Of a DNA stretch of 64,000 nucleotides, positions 11,170 through 34,711 are shown piece by piece. A program made the translations under genes and the position numbers. How positions within the stretch are numbered: the stretch's first letter is position 1; each line of letters opens with the position of its first letter. The stretch comes from Lingula anatina (taxonomy: Eukaryota > Brachiopoda > Lingulata > Lingulida > Lingulidae), in contig NW_019773848.1 in assembly GCF_001039355.2 (NCBI RefSeq), forward strand, positions 299,635 through 363,634. Direction: 5' to 3'. Under the pieces are notes generated by a model. It saw only the letters and a list, made by a program, of their open reading frames with translations. It searched no databases and was not told the DNA's origin.

Positions 11170-13389
11170 ATGAACAGAGCTCTAGTTTTTATCTACATTA
11201 TGGTCGCGTCTCCTATAGTAGCGTCCTGGAACCCAGACGCCGGTTATGTTCCCTCGCTGACGGCCGGCGGAACTCCTCACACAACGTCGAATCCGTCTCG
11301 AGCCGATAAAATAATGGACGGCGATGATCAAACTCATTGGCAATCTGGTAGTTGCTTTCCTCGTGGTTTTACATCTCGGCCAGATTTGAACGCTCTATAT
11401 AATGCCTGTGCCTTACAAAAATGTAGCGTCACTGGTGATCTTTCGGGAACTTCAATGAATAGCGCAACCGATGACTCTCACTACACTGGCCTACAGGTTA
11501 AGACAAATGCTATTGGTGTGGCTGGCTTCACTGTTCGGCTATGCAGTACAGTTAGACTGAGAATTCTTACCATAAAAGGTATCTACGGTAGTGGATCCAC
11601 GGTGACTGTCAATGCCATAACATCTACAGGAAGAGTTGCCATAGCAACGCTGACACCAGAAGATAATTACAAACTTATCGAGGTGATCCCTGATCCAAAC
11701 ATCCTTCTCTCAGCCATTGAGTTGGTTTCCAATAAAACCTTCACATTGACTGAAATTGCAGCTATGAGTAAGTCCTGCTATGAAATGGCTTGGATTGATA
11801 TGGGGTCCCTAAAAGAAGTCAGCGTTATAAATACTAAACACTGGGCCGGGGGTAATGCACTAGCAACCTCCCTTCTCGTGTCTCAAGATGGCGTGGAGTG
11901 GACGAAAGTAGCCGATCTCGACCCGAATGCACTCAAACCTGTTTATACCCGACTATCATCTCCTCAGAACATTAGATACATTGGAGTTAGACACGAGGTC
12001 GAAGAGGGAGACGTGAAAAAAGTTTACGTTTGGGAAATAAAAGCATATGACTATAACGGTGTCTTTGGTTCTATGCCAAATGCAACTCAGCAAAATAATA
12101 CTTTAAGAAACACCTTTGGAGTTAATGGAATTTGGGGCTGGGGGACTAAGTCTTACAGTTATTTACTGCCTGCTACGAAAGGGCCAAATCTGTACGCCGA
12201 GGTTTCATCTCACGCACGGAATTACCACAATTTGAACTGGGACGTCACCGATCCTGATCATGTCCCAGACTATGGAAAAATGGCCAATGGCAAAGGAACC
12301 GAGGCACACTGGTGGCTTAACTGGGACAAAGAGTATCAGGCATGGGTTGATGCTGGGTTAACCGTTCATGGCTCCGTCCAATTCGGCTCAATCCCTTCAA
12401 GTAAATGGGATGACCCATACACTGCTGGGTATAATTTCGGTTATGCTTACGCTCGTCATTTTGGTCCTACACACGGCAATGGATTGATCGCAGCCATGGA
12501 GGCTGGGAACGAACCATGGAAATACCCTGCAGATCTTTATCGTGAAATTCTTCGTGGCTTCTCTGAAGGTTCTAAAGCTGCTGATCCTCAGATGACTTTC
12601 CTTCCAGCAGCCTTTCAGGCCGACGATCCCGTCAGCACCTCCAATTACATGGGAAACCACATTCCAGAAATTTCAGCGCCATTCATCGATGTCTTAAATT
12701 CCCATCATTACAGTTTTCACCATCGGAACGATGGGGTCCGCACTGCAGTCCACCCAGAACACCCAGACAGTACATTCAATGGTATCCGTAACGTGCTTAG
12801 GTGGCGGGATGCAAACCTGCCTGGAAAACCAGTCTGGGTCACCGAATGGGGCTGGGATGCACCAGGCCTTGGTGAAATTTGTGCAACATCTGAGTGCGTT
12901 TCAAACGAAGCCCAAGCCATTTATGGTGTCCGAGGGCTACTAATACTGACGCGGCTTGGAGTGGAAAGGGCTACGTGGTTCTTTTATGCGAATACTGAAG
13001 ATTGTGACACCTTGTTTTGCCGCAGTGGATTAACTGGCTCTAAAGCTGTAGATTTTGAAAAGAAAGACGTTTTTCGGGCTTTCAAAAGTCTATTCCACCA
13101 TGCCGGCGATAAAGTCTTTCTGCAGACAATCAGAGAAGACCGCACAGCTTACATATACGTGTTTGGAACAAGGAGCGGCACACCGACTCATCTTGTTGCT
13201 TGGAGACCCGACGATGTCAGGGAGGCTGCATTTCACACCGTACTATTCTCATTCACCCCCGACCCCAGTAAAGCGTGGCTGTTGACGGGAGATAATGAAA
13301 CTGGAAGACCCGCTCCAATACCGACCAAGACTAAAAGTACATGGCGCATGATGGTTTCTGTTGTTCCAACTATTGTAAAGTTAAACTAA
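11170..13389 (+). CDS. Secreted glycoside hydrolase-like protein (clan GH-A type), intronless
   Basis: The chosen start is the ATG at 11170, directly after an AG splice-acceptor-like site (TTTATTTCAG); the frame is open further upstream but without an ATG and through a likely 5' UTR intron. The product has 739 residues. Residues 1-19 form a hydrophobic signal peptide. Residues about 20-295 look like two beta-sandwich, discoidin/F5-8C-like binding modules (GDDQTHWQSG; a later LLVSQDGVEWTKVADL block). Residues about 310-690 resemble a TIM-barrel hydrolase: GNEPW (Glu448) fits the acid/base NEP motif and WVTEWGWD (Glu559) the nucleophile strand of clan GH-A. Several Cys suggest an extracellular, disulphide-bonded protein. 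Substrate and GH family number are not recognised. The whole 2.2-kb CDS is one exon, unlike all its neighbours. Confidence 0.85.
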   Translation: MNRALVFIYIMVASPIVASWNPDAGYVPSLTAGGTPHTTSNPSRADKIMDGDDQTHWQSGSCFPRGFTSRPDLNALYNACALQKCSVTGDLSGTSMNSATDDSHYTGLQVKTNAIGVAGFTVRLCSTVRLRILTIKGIYGSGSTVTVNAITSTGRVAIATLTPEDNYKLIEVIPDPNILLSAIELVSNKTFTLTEIAAMSKSCYEMAWIDMGSLKEVSVINTKHWAGGNALATSLLVSQDGVEWTKVADLDPNALKPVYTRLSSPQNIRYIGVRHEVEEGDVKKVYVWEIKAYDYNGVFGSMPNATQQNNTLRNTFGVNGIWGWGTKSYSYLLPATKGPNLYAEVSSHARNYHNLNWDVTDPDHVPDYGKMANGKGTEAHWWLNWDKEYQAWVDAGLTVHGSVQFGSIPSSKWDDPYTAGYNFGYAYARHFGPTHGNGLIAAMEAGNEPWKYPADLYREILRGFSEGSKAADPQMTFLPAAFQADDPVSTSNYMGNHIPEISAPFIDVLNSHHYSFHHRNDGVRTAVHPEHPDSTFNGIRNVLRWRDANLPGKPVWVTEWGWDAPGLGEICATSECVSNEAQAIYGVRGLLILTRLGVERATWFFYANTEDCDTLFCRSGLTGSKAVDFEKKDVFRAFKSLFHHAGDKVFLQTIREDRTAYIYVFGTRSGTPTHLVAWRPDDVREAAFHTVLFSFTPDPSKAWLLTGDNETGRPAPIPTKTKSTWRMMVSVVPTIVKLN

Positions 13390-13420
13390 TTTTTTCTTTC
13401 ATTTAATGATAGGAGAATCC

Positions 13421-13463
<43 letters not shown>

Positions 13464-14292
13464 TTAGATAATTAAAGTGGAAATCGGTCAGTTGCGAGTC
13501 GCTCAATTTATCGACGTTTCACTTTGGCTGTAGCCCATGCAATTACTTTCAAATGTCAGCAAACTGTAGAAACCGCTTACTGCCATCTTACAGAGATGAA
13601 ATTGTGCAAATGCAAAGGGACAAAAATATGCAAGTTGGTGGTTTTGCTCGAGCCCACGAGTCGAAACGTGTCACGTCACTCGATTATAAAGGTTTAAACT
13701 CAAAATCCCAGTATTATACCAATTTGTCTCAATGGTCTAAGCATTCAAAGTATAAATTATGCACGAGTTTTAACAAAATTTAGGCCAAATGGACAGACAT
13801 TTAAAAGGTTCGTGTAAGGAACTCAACGAGGCTGACGTTTCACCATTTTGACATCCAAACAATTTTACAGACGACTGTAATACTTATTAGTGTTCGCAAT
13901 AAAAAAGGCACTTCCCAACCGCTATACTTTGAACGCCTGCGCTCCCTTCAAGACTGTACCTAAAACGGCGAACATTGGATACAAGAAAACATTGGACAAC
14001 AGGACTGCAAGGAGCTAAAAAATTCTTTACTTAAAGTGACAATTTGCCAATTCTGATAATTCAAATATTAAAACTGCGTTTTCATCAAATAAAATCCGCC
14101 AAGTAAATTTTGAAACAAAAATATGGGCTGGCAGTCAGGAGGTCAAAAAGAATGTCAGATGGCACATAAACAGAATGCAAAAGTGTCTGTAAATAACAAA
14201 CCACTCAACAACCAAAATCTTGCTTCCATAAATCTTATTTTATTTCTTTTTAGGAAAAGTCTCTTGGTGTTCATTATTTACATCTCATGTAT
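13390..14292. other. Intergenic / 3' UTR region
   Basis: Holds the 3' end of the hydrolase gene (no clear AATAAA close to its stop) and the 3' UTR of RPL17 on the other strand. A reverse-strand AATAAA (TTTATT at 14239-14244) lies about 50 bases after the RPL17 stop. No other gene seen. Confidence 0.5.
13422..13461. repeat. (AT)n microsatellite
   Basis: About 20 TA units just downstream of the hydrolase stop codon, probably within its 3' UTR. Confidence 0.95.
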
Positions 14293-15698
14293 TTAGTCTC
14301 TCATCATCATTTTTTGCTTCTTTAACTTCTTTTTAGATTCCTTCTTTTTCGTGGTTTCTTCTTCTGCTGTCTTGGCTACTGCCTGCTCACGCTCAGCCAA
14401 AATAACCTCAATGTGGCATGGACTGCTCATGTAAGCTGAAAATGTCAGAAAAACAAGTTTAACATAAAGCTATGGCATATATTTATCCAGGTCAAAAAGA
14501 GATACTTTCAGAAAAATGAAAACCATCTGATGGCGAGTACAAAATGCCTGTCAGAAAAAATTCAGTGTAGCTGGCGATTTGTTTCAAATAAACAAGCTAC
14601 TATCCGATTGTTATCATAAGCACTAGCAACTGTCTATCAATTTTCTTTCATTTTCAACACAAAACAGGAAACAATCTTAACAGAAGTTATTCTTCATTTA
14701 AAATAAAGTGACCTGCAACATATTGCATGGAAAAGGAATTAGTACTCATTTTAATTTTCAATATGTGAAAAAGAATGTGTGCGTGTGCATGCATTTCCAG
14801 CTCACAAAGTATGCATTCACTGCTACTTACGATTAATGCGACCATGAGCTCTGTATGTTCTACGCCTCATCTGTGGGGCACGGTTCACCTGGATATGCTC
14901 AACAACCAGATGATCTGTGTCTAACCCCTAAAAAATTTTATATACGCCATCAACAAAGTAATATCACTCCAAACACAGAAGTCGTTTAAGAATGCCTTTA
15001 TCCTATAATTTAAACCAGTACAAAATGAAATCTGTTAACCCTCTTCTGGTTACCACTGGTGAAAAATGTACCTTGAATTCAGCATTGCTCTCAGCATTCT
15101 TCAACAGCTGCAGCAGAAATTCAGCACTCTTTTTAGGCCAGCGACCCTGGGTGCTTCCAAACTGCTTGGCCTGAATAAAAATAATTAATTTTTATGGATT
15201 GTAAAGGTAATACAGGAAAAAAATCTATAATTACGTTAGAACTGATGTTTATTATGACATCAAATGTGAAAAATTTTGCTACTTAACCAACGCTATTAGT
15301 GTATTTTAACTTTGGTATGTGCTCATCTCTTGTCTGGCCAATTTCCTACTGTTGCATATAAATATCAAACCAATTGGAATTTGAAATACAAATGACTTCT
15401 ACACACCAAGGTGCAATGTGATTCTATTTAATATAGATTAAGTTTAAAATCATGAATCGTTATCAGTATCACCTAAGTTTAACTGAACTTTGAAATGATG
15501 TATCTTTGCAGAAATTTCCCTTTATTGCAATCTTTAATTAAGTTTAAAAAGTTAAATAAACAAAATTAATTTTTCTCCATGACTTCTTCACCTAAAAGTT
15601 TTTGTGTAAATCTATTGGAATTTCCTCTATTCCAATGGCCTTCAACTAAAATTCGAATTTAAATTCTTGCATTTGCTGATACATTAGAGACAGTGATG

Positions 15699-15751
<53 letters not shown>

Positions 15752-16592
15752 CATTTACTCAAGTATTTTTTCTTGGCGATTACATATTGTATGTAATGGC
15801 TGTAAACAAGGCTGTGACATGCAAGCATTCAATTTTGGTGCCCTAACTCTGCTCTACTTTACATCAAAAAGCACATCCACACTAAACATCTCTAAACTGC
15901 AACTGTACTTGCACTCCATAACCGAGTGTACATGTGAGTGAGAGGCATCAATTGGCTCTGATGCAGGGCTTTTCCGAGAATTGGCCACACAGGCCGTTCA
16001 AAATTACCTGTAATTTCCAACAAAATTTCAGCGAGTCAAAGCCATAATTTTTTTTTTTAATTCATAAGCCGTCCAGCAGTCTGAAAATAGAGGCCATCGA
16101 GTGATACTGGGGCCGTCCAAATGACAGCTGGATAGTTTGCTGGGAAAAGCCTTGCTCTGATGGGATCCCATTTATAGCTCCTAATTGGCTTGCATAGTAT
16201 CAGCACACTGGACCTTTTTCAAACTTCTATTTAATCACTTTACACCTTACACCGGAGTATAAATCCTCTTGCAAGTGCACTTTTCAGTGCTGTTTTTGGT
16301 TGACTATTCTTGGTAATACATTCTTAGTTTAACATGTATGCAATAATGGACCACAATTGGAGATGGAAGTTGGCAAAATTGGACGAGGCTGCCCAAAATT
16401 TTAATTAAACCTTTAAAATTGGCTTAATGGATCTTTATTTTCTCAACAGTTTTTGATAGGGTATGCCTTAAGTTAGTTATTTTGAGAAAATTGTTAACAT
16501 GAAAATTTATTATATATAAAGGTCTAATGCACTTTAAGAAACAATTAATCATATTCATATATACAATTATATGTACCTGAGCATNAGTGAAG

Positions 16593-16631
<39 letters not shown>

Positions 16632-18585
16632 TGTGACATGCAAGCATTCAATTTTGGTGCCCTAACTCTGCTCTAGATACTTTACATCAAAAAGCACATC
16701 CACACTAAACAGCTCTAAACTGCAACTGTACTTGCACTCCATAACCGAGTGTACATGTGAGTGAGAGGCATCAATTGGCTCTGATGCAGGGCTTTTCCGA
16801 GAATTGGCCATACAGGCCGTTCAAAATTACCTGTAATTTCCAACAAAATTTCAGCGAATCAAAGCCATAATTTTTTTTAAATTCATAAGCCGTCCAGCAG
16901 TCTGAAAATAGAGGCCATCGAGTGATACTGGGGCCGCCCAAATGACAGCTGGATAGTTTGCTGGGAAAAGCCTTGCTCTGATGGGATCCCATTTATAGCT
17001 CCTAATTGGCTTGCATAGTATCAGCACACTGGACCTTTTTCAAACTTCTATTTAATCACTTTACACCTTACACCGGAGTATAAATCCTCTTGCAAGTGCA
17101 CTTTTCAGTGCTGTTTTTGGTTGACTATTCTTGGTAATACATTCTTAGTTTAACATGTATGCAATAATGGACCACAATTGGAGATGGAAGTTGGCAAAAT
17201 TGGACGAGGCTGCCCAAAATTTTAATTAAACCTTTAAAATTGGCTTAATGGATCTTTATTTTCCTAACAGTTTTTGATAGGGTATGCCTTAAGTTAGTTA
17301 TTTTGAGAAAATTGTTAACATGAAAATTTATTATATATAAAGGTCTAATGCACTTTAAGAAACAATTAATCATATTCATGTATACAATTATATGTACCTG
17401 AGCATGTCTTCCAACGCCACCATTGAACCTTCTGAAGGGAATGATCTCCTTTTTCTCTACCACATTCTTCAAATAGCGGATAGCCCTCCTCAAGTGCATC
17501 CTTTTAATGGCTTGGGCAGTTTCACGGGTATTCTATTTGAAGAGAACAATAGCACAACTTCAAATGATACCTTCATCTATACAAAATGTTTTACAAATTG
17601 CTTTACTTATAAAAAAACATCTGCACACTTTGTGGTGAAGGAAAGATATACACTCTTCTTAATTGAAAAAGTAAGAACATTATTTGAGAATATTGTAACC
17701 CTTTACTATCATCCAGATATCCATAAGGAGTTTTTTCCTCATTAATTAATACTGCATCTATCTTTGTGCCGATTTAAAACAATGAAAAATCCCTCGAAAA
17801 TATAAAATGTCGGCGTTTATATATTTTTTATTGCAATGTTTCAGCACAGGCAACTCAAAACTTTATTTGTCAATTTAACACCTTTCTATTTTGAGGTAAG
17901 ATAGCAGTCGGCATAGAGAGCAACTTAATCCCTGAACAAAGTTTTATCACAATCATTGGCAGTTTACCAGGACTGTATAGGCTACAATCCTATGCCATCA
18001 TTTTGGTTGTCTTCTGTTACGGAGTTACGAGCCCCTAATTATAGATTTTCATTAAACAAAGGCATTATTTAGCTTTATCAACAATAAAATCTGCACAAAG
18101 ACTTTTAAGAGAAATTGCTGGCAGGGTTTTGGAGTACTGAATGGTGTCATTAAATCAGCGTTGAAATGGTGATCATGGGTGTTCAGGCAAAAGAGAAATT
18201 TGAGAAACTGATATTTCAGTTTTTACCCCAAAATTGCAATTATGACATCACCCGTAAGATGACATTTATGTGTTAATTAATTTAGTCACTGAACACTGAA
18301 GATTTATTACCCAAAAGGCAGTACATAGCATGTTAACTAACCTTAAAGTGAACCCGGAGATGAGAACCCTTCGCCTTTGCAGCTGTAAATGAAATGTAAC
18401 ATATAGTAAGTTAATACTCATTTGCAACAAAACTATATATATTTCTGAAAATGATGACATGTCTCCACTTACTTCAAACTATTTTGCTTGTAAAACATAT
18501 ACTAGTATTTGACAAATTTTGTTTATTAAAATTAACTGTACTTACACTTTGTCGGATTCTCAGGGTCCAGTGAGTAGCGAACCAT
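14293..18585 (-). CDS. RPL17: Large ribosomal subunit protein eL/uL22 family, RPL17
   Basis: Six coding exons on the minus strand: 18546-18585, 18342-18382, 17398-17532, 15072-15170, 14831-14927 and 14293-14435. They splice in frame to 184 residues, the same length as human RPL17. The product starts [14 protein letters not shown] and includes [35 protein letters not shown] and [18 protein letters not shown], ending in a Lys-rich tail. It is a uL22-family protein near the peptide exit tunnel of the 60S subunit. All junctions are GT-AG. The ATG exon has an acceptor (TTTTAG) just upstream, so the 5' UTR begins in a separate exon near 19.44 kb. The third intron contains an apparently artefactual repeat of about 0.78 kb around an N at 16585. 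Confidence 0.97.
15702..15747. repeat. Poly(A) tract
   Basis: A run of 46 A in an RPL17 intron; a second run at 16599-16627 is its counterpart in the duplicated segment. The Lys-rich ORF over it is spurious. Confidence 0.95.
15806..17404. repeat. Near-identical direct repeat around a single N (probable assembly duplication)
   Basis: 15806-16584 and 16627-17404 are about 778 bp each and almost identical, differing by a few substitutions and small indels. The first copy runs into the first bases of RPL17 exon 3 (CCTGAGCAT) and stops at the N (16585). The sequence after the N restarts with AGTGAAGCTTA plus a poly(A) run, matching 15690-15701. This is what two overlapping contigs joined by one N would give. 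The first copy also carries about 60 bp after the poly(A) that the second lacks. Confidence 0.85.
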
Positions 18586-19436
18586 CCTGCTGGCACTAAA
18601 AGATATAACAAAAGATTATGACATTGTAAAAATGAATTGCTTTGCATTGGTCTATAAACAGAATATTATCCAGCTTTTCTTCATTTGTTGTTCACTAGAT
18701 GGTATATGCTCTTCCTCAATATATACTGACAGTCAATGAAAACGCATCAGAAAACTTTCTTGTACTTTTTAACCAAGAATCAATTCCAACCATATAAATG
18801 AGTACGAATGCACTTGTTTGGTCATAAGAGAGTGGGCCGACCACTATTTCATATTTCACATGGAAACTGTTATTTTCCTAATGTGCCAAAGGAACTTAAA
18901 ATATTATTTGATAAATAAATGATAAGTCTTCATTGACTGTCAGTATATTTCAGTCTGGTGAAATCATTATATACCACATAATCAAGTTCACATTCCAATA
19001 ATTATTTTCTCGATATGAGAATCAGTAAAAAGAAACAAAAAATGACAAGTTCAGTCTGCTTTCAGCCTTAAGTTTACAAGTCTTGAACTTCAATCACTTG
19101 CTAATTTTGCTAGGGTTTTTAATGTGGCACATCAAAAAAACCTTTCGAAAAGTTGAGGACCTTGTGGGCACAGTGCATTAAAATGAGGTGATTCGTGTGT
19201 CAGAACTTAAGCACGGCTGAAATAATTTAGTAACAAGCACAAAATTATGGCAAAATAGCACTAGTGTCTGTCGACGGCTAGTGACTTTAATCCGTCTGTG
19301 TTTAACAAAATTGTATTCAGAAAACATCATAATGACCGTCTGCAATATGAAAAATAAAGCCAATTCACTTTTATTGCTATGGCTGGCAATTGATGAGGTC
19401 GATTTTGATGCAACCATATTCATATTCGGCCATTAC

Positions 19437-19463
19437 CTTGCTCGCTAACCGGAAAAGAGAAAG
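19437..19463 (-). other. RPL17: Probable noncoding first exon of RPL17 with TOP-like start
   Basis: On the minus strand the segment reads CTTTCTCTTTTCCGG, then GCGAGCAAG followed by the donor GTAATG. A pyrimidine-rich cap-proximal tract (5' TOP) is typical of ribosomal protein mRNAs, and the coding exon needs an upstream exon. The transcription start is estimated, not seen. Confidence 0.55.
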
Positions 19464-19639
19464 TGAGAGGCATTGTGGGAAGCAAATTAATCTCGTATCT
19501 TCACGCGTAATCTGTTGCCTGACATTTGTTTATGAATATTTATGAGGGCACCCACTAGCAGTTCACTTCCGACTATTATGGGATGTGTTTGTATGAACTG
19601 ATCAAAGTTACTCTCTAGTCTTGTAGCAACACCTGACAA
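19464..19639. promoter_or_regulatory. Shared bidirectional promoter of RPL17 (-) and MAP2K (+)
   Basis: The putative RPL17 TOP exon and the MEK start codon are only about 180 bases apart and face away from each other, so both promoters must lie in or overlap this short segment. No TATA box is evident. Confidence 0.6.
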
Positions 19640-30740
<11,101 letters not shown>

Positions 30741-33700
30741 GAGATACTGTTAAAAAGAATGGAATGTAAACTTATAACTCGAACAGCAAGCAGGACATGC
30801 TAAGCAACAAATATAATGATGCGGCAGTATGTTGTGCATAAATTCTTCACATTTATGTAAGCTCCAACTAAAGTTAATGAATATTGGCTAAAATATTAGC
30901 AGATTGCTTGCTTTAGAAACTGTGTAGCTTACCTGGCTCTAGTTTGGAGGATATGATTTCACATTTAACCAACATGGACCAGAAGTCAAAATATGGTTTA
31001 GTTGCAGATTTAATGCAGCTTCTTGAGTCCCAGTGAGAAATACAATATGATAAATAGAAGTTATTAGCTTCTGTGACTTCATATTATAGTATCCCATAAT
31101 GTATGTAAGGAATGCAGAAGGAATTACTAATACCTCAAGACATGACAGGATGTCACATTGCAGAAGTCGGACTGCTCAAGTCTAGCATGGAACAGCTTCC
31201 TGTATAGCAGGAAAGGAGACGGCCATTCCACACAGTTTTTTCTTCAGAATCTGACTAATATTAGTTAAAACAAAGCAAGTACTTATATAATATAAATGTA
31301 TGTATAGTATATAAAATACATATGTACAACCGTAAACCAAATCTGTAATACGTTTGCTTTATTTGGTGATGGGTGCTACAGTGGACGGAGGAATTGTGGC
31401 AAAGATTTTGCCCGTTATTTCATTGTATGGTCCCTCGCTGCTGTATATATAATTATAACTTGCAACCAGTTTGGAAATTTTGAAATATATTGTGGACATA
31501 TTGAAATGAATTGTAAACCTAGCCAGAATGTGCTGCTTGATGGTTACAGGCATGACTTTTCTATATAGCATTGTTGACATGAGCTATGAAAGAAGTCTGT
31601 AATAGAAAGGGAAGGTGACCCTACATAAGTCGGCTTCTCTCTTGGTGACATTTGTATTGATACCCATTGTGTATGTAACTTTATAGTATAATTTAGTTAT
31701 GTTAAATACAAACTGTGCAATTAGTCTGCCATGTGTTAATATCTGTTGCCTCCTCATGTTTAGACTCTTATTGCTTCCTCAGGTATGCTTTAGCCTGGCT
31801 TGCCACCATGACCATGTAACTTCTGTATTAATTGTTCACTGTTGTGGTCACCTTTGCCTGACATTTGAAATACAGTTGGTTTGGGGTTGGGTAAAGCATT
31901 GGTTTTTCTGTACACTGGTGGCTTTTTATTTCTAAGAAAAGAAATCTGATGTATGGGCCGATTACCCCATTTTGGGTGTATTTGTGCTGGGCATATTTCA
32001 AAGAAGATTTATTGTATATCAAGGTTGCAAGTCTGCAGTTCTATTTGATATTCTAAGCTTAATATTTGTATGATGCAGTGATAGATGGCAGCTTATAAAA
32101 TTTTGCATAGATTTGTCAAGAAAACACAATGTATGAGATTTGATTGATCAGTGATTCTTTATGTCACAGTTTTTGGATTAAAAGAGAATGACCCTAAACT
32201 ATGCAGGTTAGTTGGCAAAAGAGTGGAAGTAAGTATTATTATTTGCTGCTGCAATATGAAAAGTTATACAGGGGCATATAGGTGCCACGTGTGGGTGTAT
32301 TTGCTTATTTTGTTCGTATTTTTGGTGTATATATTTATAGTTGCATTATGAATACTTTGTACTGATTTTTCACTATATTTATCGTTGTTGGTTTTCACAT
32401 TTAAGCTGTATTTAGACCCAGATACCATTTATCCAAATTCACAAAAGTTTTTTTTTTCTTTTTTTGTTCAAGTTGCTAAACAAGTTTTGCCACTCATAAA
32501 TGTTTTATCTCAAGAAGCAGCTGTAATTTTTCATCAGAAGAAAAATGTTCCTCTTTATTTTTCAAAACAACTGAACTCCACAACTATGTTAGCAACTTGC
32601 TTTCTTGCTTTGAGAATTTGTGACACTCAAAATTATGCTGCTTTGTACTTGGTGGCAGACTCAGATGAAACAGAAAATCATGGTTAAAGAGCACTCTCTT
32701 AGTGCAGATTGTCTAAATGTATGTTTTTGGAAAATTGTGATTGGCACGTTTATTTTGCCAACAACAATATCAGCATATTCAGATTAAGTGACAGAAATAA
32801 ATGTTACATAATTTCAGGACTCATTATTATACAAATATAAGTTTTATGTGTAAATTCGGTATTTATACAATAGATTCTTTTGTTAAGTTTGCAATCTGTT
32901 TAAACCATAATCTCATATATTTCACATACCATTAATGTTTCAAATAGTATATAAAGGGTATGGCATTGGAGTATCTGAGAGCCCTGATCATGTAGTGTAA
33001 CTGTAAATGTATTAAAGCATTGATAACTTTCATGACCTAATTACTGTACAATCATGTTTTTCTAAACATACTAGTACATGGAAGAAGCCCATGCTAGATG
33101 TAACCTGCAGATTATGTTCAAGACAACTACTGTCATTTGAAGATTGCATTCTTGCAGTTTTCAATTCAAAAATGTTCATGATCTTGAAATAATTTGTTCA
33201 AACTGTGAATAGTGATTACCTGTAAGATTGGATAGTTCAAAATCATGGGTCAAAATAGTTCAAAATCATGGGTCAAAATTTATGAACTATTTGAAGTTGT
33301 AACTCTGGTATTGCTAAGTAATTAATCAGAAAATAAATTTAATTTTTAAATTATAAAGAAGCATATTTTATGTGAATCTGAAATGTGTTATTACTATTAA
33401 ATTTATTTAATGTAATCTTTTGATGTGTAGTCTATAAGCTGAGGTACTAGTTCATCATTAAACGTGAATTGATGCAGACAATTGTTACTTCAGATGACAC
33501 TTTCGAGTTGTGCTGCTTCAGTTTTACGTTTCTATTTTATCTTGTAAAATGAATGTTTATAATTGACTACAGCAGCTTTTTGATAAAATAAGTCTTTAAA
33601 TGGGCAGGGCATTGATTGAGAATGTGAACTAGGAGTTTAAGTGCACCAAAATGAACTTGCCTGATTACTGCATACTACCTTTTTAAGGATGTAAAATTGT

Positions 33701-34711
33701 GAACATAAGTCTGGGTGCGAGTGTTTGTGAAGAATTTATATTTGAATTAGATAGTGTACATGTGCTGTGCTCACTTTACAACCTACCAATACTTATTTGG
33801 GAGGTTAATTGTTAAGTTCAAACAGCTGTAACAGCAAATAAATGTAAAAAAATACGAAAAGCTATGTTTACCAATTGGGTTATCTTGGATTTGTATTTTG
33901 TTTCTGGAGGTCCAAAATTTGATTATCATTATTAAACATTCAATTACAAGTGTGTCATCAACTTTACTTGAAAATGGAACACGGAATAATCTTCAATATT
34001 ATTAGTAACTTCATATAAATTTTATTAGCTTTTTGAAATTAAAAAATTGAAAGGATACTTTTTGAAATATCACAGCAAAATCTTACATTTATAAATTCCA
34101 TAACATGTACAAAAACACTTGGCACATCTGAATAAACTTGACCTGTCTGTGGCTTTGTAAGTTTTTGCCCTGATCAAACAATACACTGATATGTCATGAA
34201 CCTGCAAAGTCCTTCAATCAACAGTTAATTTGCACTATGTAAACAACTGAAAATAGGAGAGCATCTCTGCATAACCAAGCACATCTTTTGAATGTGCTCC
34301 TTCTCACAGTTCAAACTTCTACTTTTTCCTTAGTAAATTACAGTATGTATCCAACGTGTTACATTTAAGGTAGACTAGAAGCTAGGCAAACTAACAACTC
34401 AGATTTTATCAAGGCTGATCATGGTTTCTAAAATGAATTCGAATATTGCTATTATATAACTTTACTGATTAAGTCTTATGTTTTATGTAAAATATGTTTT
34501 AGTGAAACTGCACCTCCAGTCTTTATCACTTAGTTATCTTTGCATAGTTACAATTGATTAAGTAAACTGGACTGCATCCTTCAAATGAATCATGCTGTTT
34601 TTTTTTTAGACTTGTTATACAGCAATTTGGCAGTAACCTTGTGAAAGATTACTGACAATCTTTACTACTGATAAAGAGAAAGGTAACTTTGACTGTGGTG
34701 ATATAACTAAA
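30741..34711 (+). other. 3' UTR of MEK and convergent intergenic region
   Basis: AT-rich sequence with many possible poly(A) signals (for example AATAAA near 32797 and 33838). No coding exon is supported. From 32459 on it is duplicated at 35302-38120. The 100-residue open frame at 32385-32687 also occurs in the second copy, but I see no family resemblance or splice context that would make it a gene. Confidence 0.5.

Noticed and set aside
15693-15941. Poly-Lys ORF
   Set aside because: Translation of the poly(A) tract at 15702-15747.
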